Source: Siphonodentalium dalli (lineage: Eukaryota > Mollusca > Scaphopoda > Gadilida > Siphonodentaliidae). Taken from it: 64,000 bases of DNA. The translations under genes and the position numbers were made by a program. The notes under the pieces were generated by a model. It did no database searches, had not been told where the DNA came from, and saw only the letters and a program-made list of their open reading frames with translations. This document shows positions 22,358 through 34,600 of this stretch, piece after piece; the first letter of the stretch is position 1; every line of letters begins with the position of its first letter. Location: assembly GCA_032622095.1 (NCBI GenBank), contig CP136061.1, positions 237,169,815 to 237,233,814 on the forward strand. Reading direction: 5' to 3'.

Positions 22358-23848
22358 GGCCAAAAAAAAAAAGATCGTATGTTTCCGATAACGGAGTGAA
22401 AAAATTAGGGTAGGTAGGTAGGGAAAGTTTTATTTTTTATTTTATTTTGATATTTTTTATCCAGCTGCTGAAATATTGAATTACTTCGACCGAAGTGACA
22501 TAAAATGCCAACTTGTGTTGTGGGGGGAGTATTACTTGATAAACACAGTGGAAATAGACATTAAGATTGATGAAAGACTATGACTATGACTATGATTATT
22601 TATTCATAACTCAATATAACATATATTTTTACACAATTAATTTATACAGACAATGAGTTATTGGGGATGGCATAACCTGTAAAGGCTGTCTTCCTGCCGT
22701 CCCCAAACCGGAGGATATAAAGAAATCAAGCTTACTTCATGCTTAAGTATGTTATTTATTATTCACATACCACATTTTCATACATTTGGCTATAAACTTG
22801 GTACGAAATTGATGTCACTAACGTTTATAAGAATTTTACCCATAATACCTGATAATACCACCATTATACCGTACTTATATTGTGACGACTACATCCCATT
22901 GTCTGGAGGTAGCCAGTACACCCAACCTAGCATGCCTGGTTTTTGGAAACATTAGCTGTACCCCTAACATATGTGGTTATAACCTCTATACATGTATATA
23001 TACAGATACACACACCATGTCTGTTGATAGTGCTCCTACCGGTACTCTCGGGCTCCAAATAAAAGTGCAGGCCCAAATAATAGTGCAGAGAAAAATTTCC
23101 ATTGAAAGTTAATAACAGTGCAGACCCAAATAATAGCACAGTGGAAACTCTGAGCAAAACATCAACTATAGTTTAAAAAAATAATAGTCCATGTTCTAGT
23201 AGGTCAAGCATATGAATCAACATAGTATGTGTCATGTAGTGTTTTATTCAATATTTAAATGTTCACATGTATGCCATATATTTGAATATGTACATGCATA
23301 AAATTATAAGCTCATCAATTTGGTATCAGAATCATATAGAAATCTTGAGTTTGTGATGATTTCAATTTTCATAGCATCAAAATTAATAAACTTGCAGACT
23401 CAAATAAGCACTGTGCAGGGGGGAAATTTTCCAAGAAAATAATAAATGCGTGCATGTTTATTTGGAACCCATGAGTATGTTCCATAAGTCCCAAACAAGG
23501 CATACAGGTAAAGCAAGCATGAGATCCACTCTCATGAAATTAAAATTGCAAAATTCATGCCCATCAATCCACAACCCATCACACACCTGGGGCTTTTGAG
23601 ACAACTGTCACTTCATGGTCACTTTTCACAGGCATATGTTAGAAACCATGTGTTTTGCACACTAATGATCATCAATATTTATGAGCATTAGTGGTAAAAA
23701 CAGTAAAAAAAAAAAAAAACAAGTTTTGTTTTTTGTTTTTTTATAGAAAATTTTGACTTTTTCTCAAAATATCAATAAAAAGATTAGGGTCGGCGGGTTA
23801 TTTTTAGGGTCGGTCGATGTACGGAAACATAGCATCTTTTTTTTGGCC
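22358..23848. mobile_element. PIF/Harbinger-like non-autonomous element inserted in LINE B
   Basis: GGCCAAAAAAAA starts the element and TTTTTTTTGGCC ends it. Just inside, GTATGTTTCCG and CGGAAACATAG pair as the rest of the inverted repeat. TAA flanks both sides (22355-22357, 23849-23851), the 3-bp duplication typical of Harbinger elements. The LINE reverse-transcriptase frame resumes across it. The interior has no transposase and holds a LINE tail (22580-22740) and repeated 'gtgcag..caaataa' words near 23060-23410. Confidence 0.75.
22580..22740 (-). mobile_element. nested LINE 3' tail with (TCATAG)n
   Basis: On the minus strand 'ggcaggaagacagcc' leads to AATAAATAATCATAGTCATA, a polyadenylation-like signal followed by a short tandem tail as in CR1/L2-like 3' ends. 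It lies inside the Harbinger-like element. No coding part is left. Confidence 0.5.
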
Positions 23849-24472
23849 TAATCAACTTTACTAGACATCATGAAATCTTGCAGGTCGTTCAGGTATATGG
23901 AAAATAAAAAAATATGAGATATTTTCTCCCTGTAAAACACCAGATGTGTTTATGTATGTGTGTGATGTCTCATTTCCGATTTTAATTGCTGATTTGACAC
24001 CATTATACACATTTCTTATGAATTGGAAACATCGACCATTTATTCCTAAGGTCACTAATGTCTGCCAAAGACCGGCGCGCCATACTGAGTCGAAGGCTGT
24101 TTAAAATCAATAAATGCGCAAAAGAGTTTCTTGCCCTTTTGAATGTATAGATTTCTCAGTAAATGTAATGCTAATATGTGATCAACAGTGGAGAATCCCT
24201 TTCTAAAGCCAGCTTGGTTGTTCTTTATCAAATTAACAGACTCGGCAAATTTATTCAGACGTTTGTTCAAATTTTTTTTGAATAATTTCCCCAGGCAACT
24301 AAGAATAGATATTGGTCTATAATTTTCTGGCAAAGTAGGATCGCCTTTCTTTTTATAGACCGGGATCAGCCAGTCATCTGGAATCATGCCTGTATTAAAT
24401 ATCATATTGAACCACTTAAGATAAACTGGTAACATTAATTGTATAGTATTTTTATATGCTCGTTGCGAATAT

Positions 24473-24717
24473 GCTATCCGAAAGTCTGAAGCGACGGTTT
24501 ATATATTACATTAGTGGCGTATAGTTATCTAGCTCATCCACTGCATGCATGCGTTCCAGATAGCAGCTATCCGAAAGTCTGAAGCGACGGTTTATAATAG
24601 ATTACATTAGTGGCGTATATGTATCTAGCTCATTCACTGCATGCGTTCCAGATAGCAGCTATCCGAAAGTCTGAAGCGACGGTTTATAGATTACATTAGT
24701 GACGTATAGGTACTTGA
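24473..24717. repeat. minisatellite, 92-93 bp unit, 2.7 copies
   Basis: Units start GCTATCCGAAAGTCTGAAGC at 24473, 24566 and 24658 and are nearly identical. Each full unit ends with GCGTTCCAGATAGCA, and GCTATC-GATAGC makes the unit junction itself symmetric. Confidence 0.9.
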
Positions 24718-24905
24718 CCCTGTATTTGGCGAGGCATATCGAGTTTGTGTGTAAATATTTCATCTATTTATCGACATAGTTCCTATTATCTCCGGAACTT
24801 GACGTCTTTTGATTTATGGGATCGTGATATAAAACAATGGAAAAAATGGCATTCAACGAGATATTTTAATTTCCATTCATCGTAAACACACTTGGGTTCA
24901 TTCAC

Positions 24906-25416
24906 CACCCCGTGTACGTGGTACGGCCAAAGCCGAGGATACGGCCAAAGCCGAGGAAATGGGAAAGTCATTTTCACGTATATGATATGGGGATATGTTT
25001 CTTTCTCATTGTAAAACAGACATCGAGCATCGTATGTGTATGACCACACGAAGCAGAAGTATTTATCAGTTTTCCCAGATCAGACCATTAATTTTTTTTT
25101 TGGCGAATTTTTATAATGGTGTTTTTGCTTTTGCTCACTCAATTTTTCGAGAACATCCATTAACTAGTATAGTTCCTGGACTTCCACGCTACCAAAACAA
25201 ATGCCGGTATATAGTTGAATCTGTCAATGAAGCATAGGATTTAACAGAATTTTAAAAACCCATGTCGTTCTCAATATCCGCGCGATATTAAGGGACGATG
25301 TCTGTTTTACAATGAGAAAGAAACATATCCCCATATCATATACGTGAAAATGACTTTCCCATTTCCTCGGCTTTGGCCGTATCCTCGGCTTTGGCCGTAC
25401 CACGTACACGGGGGTG
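24906..25416. mobile_element. TIR element, 511 bp, with 115-bp inverted repeats
   Basis: The left arm (24906-25025) starts CACCCCGTGTACGTGG and its exact inverse ends the element at 25416. The arms run about 115 bases with almost no mismatch and contain a doubled ACGGCCAAAGCCGAGG. TTCAC flanks both ends (24901-24905 and 25417-25421), a 5-bp target duplication. It sits 30 bases beyond the polyadenylation signal of the cysteine-rich gene. The arms contain no credible gene. Confidence 0.85.
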
Positions 25417-25445
25417 TTCACAGGTATTATTTCTTTTATCGTTTT

Positions 25446-25451
25446 TTTATT
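25446..25451 (-). terminator. polyadenylation signal of the cysteine-rich gene
   Basis: AATAAA on the minus strand lies 57 bases downstream of the TAA stop of exon 6, preceded and followed by AT-rich sequence. It is the nearest canonical signal. Confidence 0.6.
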
Positions 25452-25507
25452 CTTTTTTTCTCGTGATAGAAGTTCGCTGATGTTGTCATCCTTTTTCTCT
25501 ATGGATT

Positions 25508-25600
25508 TTAGAAGTTAAATGGCAAGGTTGTTGATTCGGGTGTGGTACAGACGTTGAATCCAGCACTGAAAGGGTTGGGATCACCAACACCAACGCTGAA
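25508..25600 (-). CDS. exon 6 (last) of the cysteine-rich gene
   Basis: It starts after CTCTATTTCAG in phase 0, matching exon 5. It encodes FSVGVGDPNPFSAGFNVCTT and ten more residues to a TAA stop at 25510-25508. Confidence 0.85.
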   Translation of the reverse strand, partial: FSVGVGDPNPFSAGFNVCTTPESTTLPFNF

Positions 25601-28600
25601 CTGAAATAGAGAAATAAAATGATTAGCACACACACAAGCTGAATAAGAAGCTGATTGAAAGATATAAAATTCTCGACCATGTTGTTATTCGTAATGGGGG
25701 TATATAACCACCAGATTGGCCGTCATGTCGCTTGTCCGTCCATCCATCCGGCGACACAACGTTGTACCAGCTTATATTTCAACACACGTCAGTCTTTTTC
25801 TTTAAACTTGGCACATATTAAGTACCATGGAAACATGCATCTGCAATTATGAGGTCCACAATATTTTTTTTATTTTGTGCAGTTATCCCCCATTTTCAAC
25901 TTAAAAAATGTTTCGACGTGCATAATATTGTCCGATCTTGTATTGCTACATTTTTCAGTCAATGTTTTTGAAACTTGGAACATACATTTACCACAATGCG
26001 AACCTGTGCACTTGCGATTATGAACTCGATCCGACTTTCTTAGTGGAGTTACCTCCCTTTTTCTACTTAGAACATTTTCGTAACATGCATAATTTTGTCC
26101 GACTACTATCCGTAACGTTGCCCTATCGTACGTCGGAGGTATCTTTAGTCCAACTGGGACAGTTCCACGAAGTGTTATGGTAGCAAAGAGCGTTTGTCTG
26201 ACCTCGGGCAAAACATTGAAAACAGCTGGAAAATGGTTGTGACTTTGGCAAGTATTTTTCAAAGAATATGAAGCCGGCATACCAATATTTCGTTTATTTA
26301 TCGACCTATGGTATCCGTCCCTCCAAATTACGTAGACAAAATTTAGAGGTTCGAATGAGCCATGTCCGTTTAAACTCTTGTTTTGTCTGTAAATTACTAC
26401 TTGTTTACAAGTCATAAAATAACAATCAATCATGCAATCACACCTCTCGCACTTGACACCATACCTAACTGGTCGCAACAATGTCGCCACACACATGTAC
26501 ATGCACTTACCTCGAATTGTGTCCCTATGTACTCTCCTGCCATATTGGTGATGAAACTGGCTGAAAAGCCAATGTCTGTGAATGGAATGTCGAGGGATAT
26601 CTCAAATGCCGTAGATTCGCCTGGGATATCACCAAGGGTTCTCCACCACCCAACGGCGATACCAACACCAATTCCCGCTTCGCCAGTAGTTATTCCAGCA
26701 CAAACTCCAACATAGCACAGACCTATAAGGAATGAAATGAGTTACATGTCCACTGTCCGATTTGAAAGCAAATAATTCAGAATTTCCAACGCAATGTTCT
26801 GCTTGCCGGAAAAAGGAAATGTGAAATACTTACAGTCTTCATCATTCGTAAAGAATTGCGACAGTCTGACTCAAACAAAGACCCAGTCTCATTTTAATCC
26901 ATCTGGGTATGTATAGACTCTCGTGGAATACGTAATTTGAAACGGGAGGTACAGTACCAGTCAGAAGAAGTGGTATATTGAGGCGCGCCTTTATTGCGAT
27001 ATTGAGCGGGTTTAATTTCGAATAAGGCGCGATGATAGCGCAATACCAAAAATCTGTCGCGCTTATTATTGCGATACTGAACGCAAAATATTGCGATATT
27101 AAGCGCGCTAAATTTCATAGAGACTCGATAGTGTTATATTTATATTATATAAATACAGTGCATATAGTGTACATATAGCATTTACAACTATAATTTATAC
27201 AAATCTAAAACATTGTCTCTATTTATTCAATAAACAATATAGAAGAAGCATTAATTTCATTTAAATGCCACAATTTTAAGCGGAAGATGTCGCAATATTA
27301 ATTGCGAATTATTGCGATATTAAGCGCAAAATATTGCAATAATATCGCAAGGGGCGCACTTATAAGCGTTTCCACTTGCAAAATTATTGCGATATTGGGC
27401 GCGAAAATAGCGCCCTTAATATACCATTTCTTTTGACTGGTACTGTAAAGTTCCAATGAAATTTCTCACAGAGAACGATCGTATCAAATAATTCGACCAA
27501 TCGATAGCTTAGTGCAAAAATGCAATTATTATTTGTTGCCGCTACCTGGCGATTCCCTTTAGCGTTTATGATAAATCGTGTGAAGGAGAAATCACTATAA
27601 CCACAATTTAAGCATCCATAAGTAATACGTCGAATACGATAATAAAAGCAGATAATTAAGAACGCTCTTTGTTGTCTTCTGTTTTTATGCGACGGACGCT
27701 ATTTATAAGAGGCGATCATTGGAATTGTTGTTAGACTGACACAAATTCAAAACCTGTTGAACCTCCGCTTTTGAAAGTCTATACATCTGACCATCACAAC
27801 CTCCTATTAATAGGTCCATGGGTCCGACCTAATTATGTCCTGGTACATGCAGCAAAAACGGACAAATTGTGTCAAATGGGACAGGTATTTAATTTAATAA
27901 TATCTATTTCATCTATTTATCTTTATTGCCTCCTATATGGAGAGATTATACACCAGGTATCAAGGAAGAATATACATATAATTATTGACGACTCACAATT
28001 AATGTTCAGGTCTTGTTATATTTTGTCAAATTCGGAGGCAGGGACGTGGCTAGAGGGTGAAATTTCCAACTGCATCCCACCATTTGAACAAAACCAGACC
28101 AACATTTCATCTTTACGAAATTCAAGTATTGTCAACCCCTTTCTGGGGTGGAACTTTCCAACTATTGGAAATTATAAATTTCCAACCTGACACCTTCATA
28201 AGGTTGGATAATGTCCAACTGGCCATTTTCAGACCTAAGTTTTGACCAGAAGTAGAAAAGTATGCTAATGTAATTGGTAGAAAAACAACAAATAATTACT
28301 AATTAACGGTTGAACAATTAAACAATGACAACAATTTCAACATAAATGTGGAATCACATTTCCAACCAGTGTTGAAATGTTACCATTCTGGCATGAAATT
28401 TCCAACTGTTGAACAATATTATACCACCCAATATGAGGTAGGGTGAGACATCCCTGTCGTAACTTTCTTATTCTGTTGACTGCATTGGACGATAAGTACA
28501 CGGAATACTTATCCATTCCTTCAAAGTGTGATAGCAACGTACACGAGAACAAGTTGTGATAGCAACGAATACGAGAACATTGCATGCGGCACATGTTGCT

Positions 28601-31600
28601 TGTTGCTGATAAAGACATATACAATATTGATGTCCATTCTCAGAGGCGGCCAAGTACATGCAGTCTACACAAAATATAAGCGCCTGAACATTTTACTGCA
28701 AAGCTACAATTATGATTATAACAGCGAAAACGATCTGTAATAAATGGCGTTGCTACAAGGTTACACTGGTGTAAATGTTTTCCATAGGCCTCAGTTCTAA
28801 CGTTTTAGTGTATACTGTTGGCAATATAAATGTTGGGTCCAAAATTTTCTTTAAATCTGAAAAATTTACATTTTGGGAAACTTTTTACACACAAAAATCA
28901 TGTCTGTCTAGCAGGGAATTCGCCTTTAAATCTTGTGTTTTTGTAACTAGTGTCAGAACCGCATAAAAAAATACTGTCATATGTTAGACCACACCAAAAA
29001 ATTCAAACTTCACTACAAAGGGTTAATTCCTGTGCCAATGGTTATTTTACCTATGGGAAATCATAGGGAAGAGGTGTGATGATTTTTTTATGGGAAAAGC
29101 ACACAAGGCTATTGACCAATCAGGGCCCAGTGTCTATTTTATCCCTCCTATATATTCCTCCCGCATCTGCTATATGTCACTCCGAACCCTATTTACACCA
29201 GTGTAACCTACAAATGCACGTACCTTTGCTGGTTAGTATATCGACAGCCACTCCGAGCTCTCCAGCTACAGCAGCACCTGCTGACGCGCCGGCCGTAAAT
29301 CCTAAAGATATCGTCGCCCAGTTTGCACCAGAGTTGAAACATTTATTGAATGTCTGTGCTATGGTAATCCAAGGTTTCAACGAGACGTATATTGCAGCAC
29401 ATCCGGCGGACTGAATTCCCTGGAAGCCGTTAGACACGTTGAATATTCCAACCATTCCAGTGTAGTTAGTCATCGAGCTCAGGGTTGGAATCTGGAGACA
29501 ATTTATGGCCTTTCCAACGCCTCTCCCGTAGGTATTCTTCTGACCTGGAGACAGAGTTGAAAAATAGTCAGAAATGCTATGCCATTTTTTGCATCGTTCT
29601 ATAAAAATGGCACACCACTTGCGTTATGTAATATGGACTACGATGACAAGCCGGTGATGCCGTGTGGCTTGTATCGTAATATTCACCAGACAACGCAAGA
29701 TCAATAATTAACGAGCCATGCATACCATCTAAACGCACGCCTGACAATACGGTTGAAACGGCTGGCGTCACATGTACCGATATGTGTGTTGCCTTACTAT
29801 TTGTTGACAATTTTCAACATTTGCATTGTTCGCCGAGACGCTTCACATCCGTATACAACAGCATTGCGCGCTCGAGCTGCCGACGAAAAATATAGTCCCC
29901 CAATTTGCCTCTTTGTTTTTGTTGTCTATTTTGGTTAGTGCAACGAAGTTGGGCAATGATTTAACTTTTATTAACATAGCAATCATTTTGCATCATCTGG
30001 TGGTGTTGCCATGAGCGGCTTTACGAAATAGTATTAATCTGCATGATTCAATTTAAAGTCATTTGTTGGCGCGCTGCCAAGTTGGCGGGAAGCCCGCGCT
30101 TATTATTCACTAGTGAGAGATAAGAAAATATCTAATGGATTTTTCAATGATATTATAGTGGTTTCATGTGATATATGAATCTCTTAAATGGAATGATAAA
30201 TATACTTAATTCTTTCTTCTATGTAACTGTTATTGCTTGCCCATACACATATGACAGTTCAGAAGATATAATTGTTCAATTGACTTAATTCGGTCGCCGT
30301 TTGTCGGGGTTGTGAAATTTGAACGCCAAAAACTCATTACAACGAATTATGAGATGACTATATATATATAACGTTTATGGACATCGGCGACTAGAACATA
30401 CTTATCAATGTCTGTGCCGCCCTCTTTTCATCCCTGACCCAAACGGCACCAAATGTGAGGTCTCTAACCATATGATTTGATTCCTCGTATCATGGTGGAA
30501 ATTAGACTAAGTGCTAAACAAATTTGTATCAGCTTTGGTGCCCCTCCAATCCGCATTCATAACTCGAACGGCGCCACTTTTGACATTTGTAAACCACGTC
30601 CATTAGACTTCTGATATCATTGAGATGATTACGTATAGGTTTGGTGGTAATCCCTGACTGAAGCGGCGCCACTTTTGACATCTTAAAACAGTTAGACTCA
30701 TTATGAAGATGACTATATATCAAATTGGTGGACATCGGCGACTAAACTGTCTCGTATAAAATTTAGTAGCCCATCTCTCATTGAAACGGCACCAGATTGG
30801 CGCATTTGAACCACACGATTAGATTCCTCGTATCGCGGAGAAGAATTATGTATCAATTTGTAGAAATCGTCAATAAAAATATTGTGTATCAATTTTGTTG
30901 TCCCTCTCCTCTTCAGTGCTCCTCTGACGCAAACGGCCCTACTTTTAACATCTTTAACCCTTTACCCAACAGAAGGGCCCTGTGCCAATGCATTCTCTTA
31001 TATATGCGAGTCGACCATAGGTCGCCTCGCATATATAAGAGAATGCATTGGCTTAACACATTAAAAATTATAAAATTGTTAAAGAATGTAAGAAAAAATG
31101 GTACAAAGTGTTAAAAAAAGTTTTTTTTTAGGCCAATGCATTCTCTTATATATGCGAGGCGACCTATGGTCGACTCGCATATATAAGAGAATGCATTGGC
31201 ACAGGGCATAACTGTTACTATCACAATGTGGTCAAGGAGCCGGTTCCAATGATATCCATATTTGTATGGTTCTATTGAGACACACCGAAGATATTTTAGG
31301 CTGTTGAAGCTTTATTTGGCCGGTTTTGGCCGGTTTGTTGGGTAAAGGGTTAAGCCACACAACTAAGCAAATTCTTATCAAATTTAGTGTTCCATCTCCC
31401 ATCCGAACGACACCAATTTGGCGTCTTTAAATCACACGATTACATTCCTTATATCATTGAGAACACTGTGTATCAATTTGGTGGAAATCAGTGCTAAAAT
31501 ATTGTTTTTGCTGCCCTCTCCCCTTCCGAGCACCCCTGACTCGAACAGCGCAACTTTTGACATCTTTAACCCACACCATTATATTCCTCATATCATGGAG

Positions 31601-34600
31601 GTGCTTATGTATATATAAGTTTGATGAAAATCTGTGACAAAATTGCTTGCTGGCCCTCCCCTTTTCTGACCCTGACAAAACAGCGTCACTTTAGAAAATT
31701 CTAACCCACACCATTATCTTTCTCGTTAAATGTTACCACTGTTAGACCTATTTGTTGCAATCTAGATGGTCCCCCGTGAATTTATATATAACATAGACAG
31801 ACAGCCAGACATTAGCAATTATAGAAATTGATAATACTCTGCAATTAAATTAACTACGAAATATGAACAGACCTGACGTGACATGCTTGAATGACAATAA
31901 GAAGGCAAACATTGATTCACGTAAACCTGAGATTTTAAAAGACGAGAATACGGACCAATTCGGAACAATAATCCCGGCTTACTTGGTTCGAATCTAGGTA
32001 ACATTTCGTGGTCTGGGCCTGGTTTAGACTATAGTTTACGTGAAACATGGGACAGACCAGAGACCAGAATGTCAACAAATTGCACCATAGTAAGGCATCA
32101 TACGTACATGTATAGTGACATCGCTACTCTGATACGTGTGACACAGGCCAATATAATCAGTTAGCGTCAAACGTATGCGTAACAACTAAATTAATATACA
32201 TGCATGCTCCTCAGCTGTGTGTACTATATAACAGTTGTGCAATAGAAAATCATGTACAAGTCTTTTCTCACCATATCTGGAGGTTGACAATGTTTTTGTT
32301 GTCACATATTTGTCACCAGACCCAATAGACTTATAGCGCTTATTTTAGACTGAAATAATGCAAGTCAAACATAAAAACAAATTTCTCCATCGGGAATATA
32401 TTCAGGTACATGCAATTTATATATATACAGGAATGGTGTTGCAACTTGTATATGAAATTCATATAAATATTTATTCCCAATCGTATTTCGACACCAAAGC
32501 GACATTCCTCATATCATCAAACTACTTTTCTGAGTATATTCGTACAAGTGTCATCATGCGTGAGTTAAAGGGGCCCAATGCACTCACAGTGGGTAATATG
32601 AAAATCTGTAAAACATCACCAGTATAAGAACATGGAGAAACAGATACACTTTGTTATTATATTCATTATACGTTGATAGTTCTCTAATAACAAGGTAATA
32701 ACAAATATTCGCATGTTGAAACAATAATTATGTAAACAAAACTGTTACATTGAATTATCAGCAAAAATCGCTAATCGTGTAGTAAGTACAAATATGTTAG
32801 GCTGAATAAGATTCCAGAATATTTCCAATGCTTTTGATTAAAGTTCGGTCACTAATTTGACTTGTGTCGGTAATTGCACGATGCCATTAGTAATGGTTAG
32901 TCTTTACAAAACAATGGTTTTGACATGCGTAATCTCAATATTGGAAAGTTAAAGCCTTGCTATACCATACCATACCATACCATACCATGCGCATGTATAT
33001 TTGTATATTCAAGAAGGATAACTCACACTGGGTTCCGGTATCCGTGGTCTCCCCAGAACATACCGCCCAACAGACAGGCCCCACTCCGTTGTATCCACTC
33101 TGACACAAGTCATAACAGAGTGCGCCATCTTTTTCCTGTGTTGATGTACATATCATCACATCACCTACACCCCGTCCATACGTCTCTTTAGCATAGATGT
33201 GCACGTCTCGTCGACAGGTACACCCGTCGTCAGCGTAACCAGAACCGCAAGACCCCCCCGCACGATCTTCTGCAGCAACACACGTTGTACCAAGGTCCAC
33301 CACAAAGACCGCATTTATCATGCCATGGACAGGAATCAACGTTTCTGCCATAGATATGCGCATTTCGCCTGCACAGCGCTCCGTCATCACTGTCGACATG
33401 AAACAGAAAATTGTTCGTCTGGATTCGTTATTGCGTAAAAATCAAAGAAAGCGGGCTTCCGTGGCATATACATGCATATCAGGTCAGGCACATACTGGAT
33501 TTCCTATATTATAGTTATATTCAACTATAAAACGAGAATTCGTTTTGTGAATTCGATAAAGGGGCTTAACTTGAAACAGAATTTTTCATGTTAGGTTCGT
33601 CATAGCGAAATGAACAAGGCAAGAAGGCTTGCGAAGCGTATGTACCTCATGACAGGCACATCCCGGATTACCTATTATAGTTATGCTTCAACTGTCGTGG
33701 TTTTGTAAATTCGATAAAAGAGGTATAGCCCTTCATAATATGTATAAAAAATACTTTAAAAAACCAATGTCGTATTATATCGGAACGTTGTTTTCTTGAC
33801 GAAACATCATGTCCAGATCCCTGCGAATTATCAATCATAATGACACATGGTACGGAATTCAATGATCGTTAATTTAGTCTAAACCACAGGGGCCTGTAAC
33901 GCGCTCCGCTGTCCGCCCCCCTTTTGCACTGCCCATATACGCCGCATCTATATACGCACCTTCTTCGCGTTAAGGAACATTATATAGACAAGGGGCACTG
34001 TAGAAATTCAACGTTTCACCATCGCTCGGGAGTCGCACAAATTTAGCCCATTCACCCCAGTAATGATAACGATATATACACGGATGGATCGGCAAAGAAT
34101 TCATCTTTCAATAAATACCACAAACTCCCGTCAGAAACATTCATACACGTTGCATTTGATAAAATTTTAACCACCGAATATTATGTCTCCGGAGAGCGTA
34201 TTTTTTAGGATTGATCCGGCTCAGAAGCAATGGCCGACACGTGTCTCTAAATTCACCACCCATACAGTGTACTATCATTAAAAATCGGTCAAACGATCAA
34301 CTAAATATCTGGAACTTAGTGATTTCTTGTCGGCTAATAATTTATGTACTCATACAAATCAACAGATTGTCAGTAAACAATTTCTATAGAGGAGAAATCT
34401 GTCGATAATTCCAACTTAAAAAAAAATAAATTGTCAAGTCACACAGTTCCTAATTTTAATATTCATTGTGACCTGACCTTTCCATGACTGACATAGTAGA
34501 AACAGCCAATCACCGCTCAGTGTTAGAATCGAGGTCAGGTCATAATGAATATTAAAATGAGGACCTCGATATGGGCAGTGCAAAAGGGGGCGGACAGCGG

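Larger units (their letters stand above)
21716..24435 (-). mobile_element. LINE (B) reverse transcriptase, split by a DNA transposon
   Basis: The minus strand reads PENYRPISILSCLGKLFKK and NNQAGFRKGFSTVDHI at 24340-24190, then GVLQGENIS near 23940. After the insertion at 22358-23848 it resumes with LYADDTVIFA near 22290, VFGGERKPRCRIRLNGEIL near 22150 and a C-terminal LKPSTPSVMVYGETRVYPL near 21840. The two halves therefore belong to one element. Endonuclease and ORF1 are absent, so it is 5' truncated or deleted, and it abuts LINE A head to tail. The exact right-hand boundary near 21716 is approximate. Confidence 0.8.

Noticed and set aside
25870-26502. 210-codon open frame on the minus strand
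   Set aside because: It lies in intron 5 across a degenerate tandem repeat, has no domain-like features, and its left half follows the repeat units.
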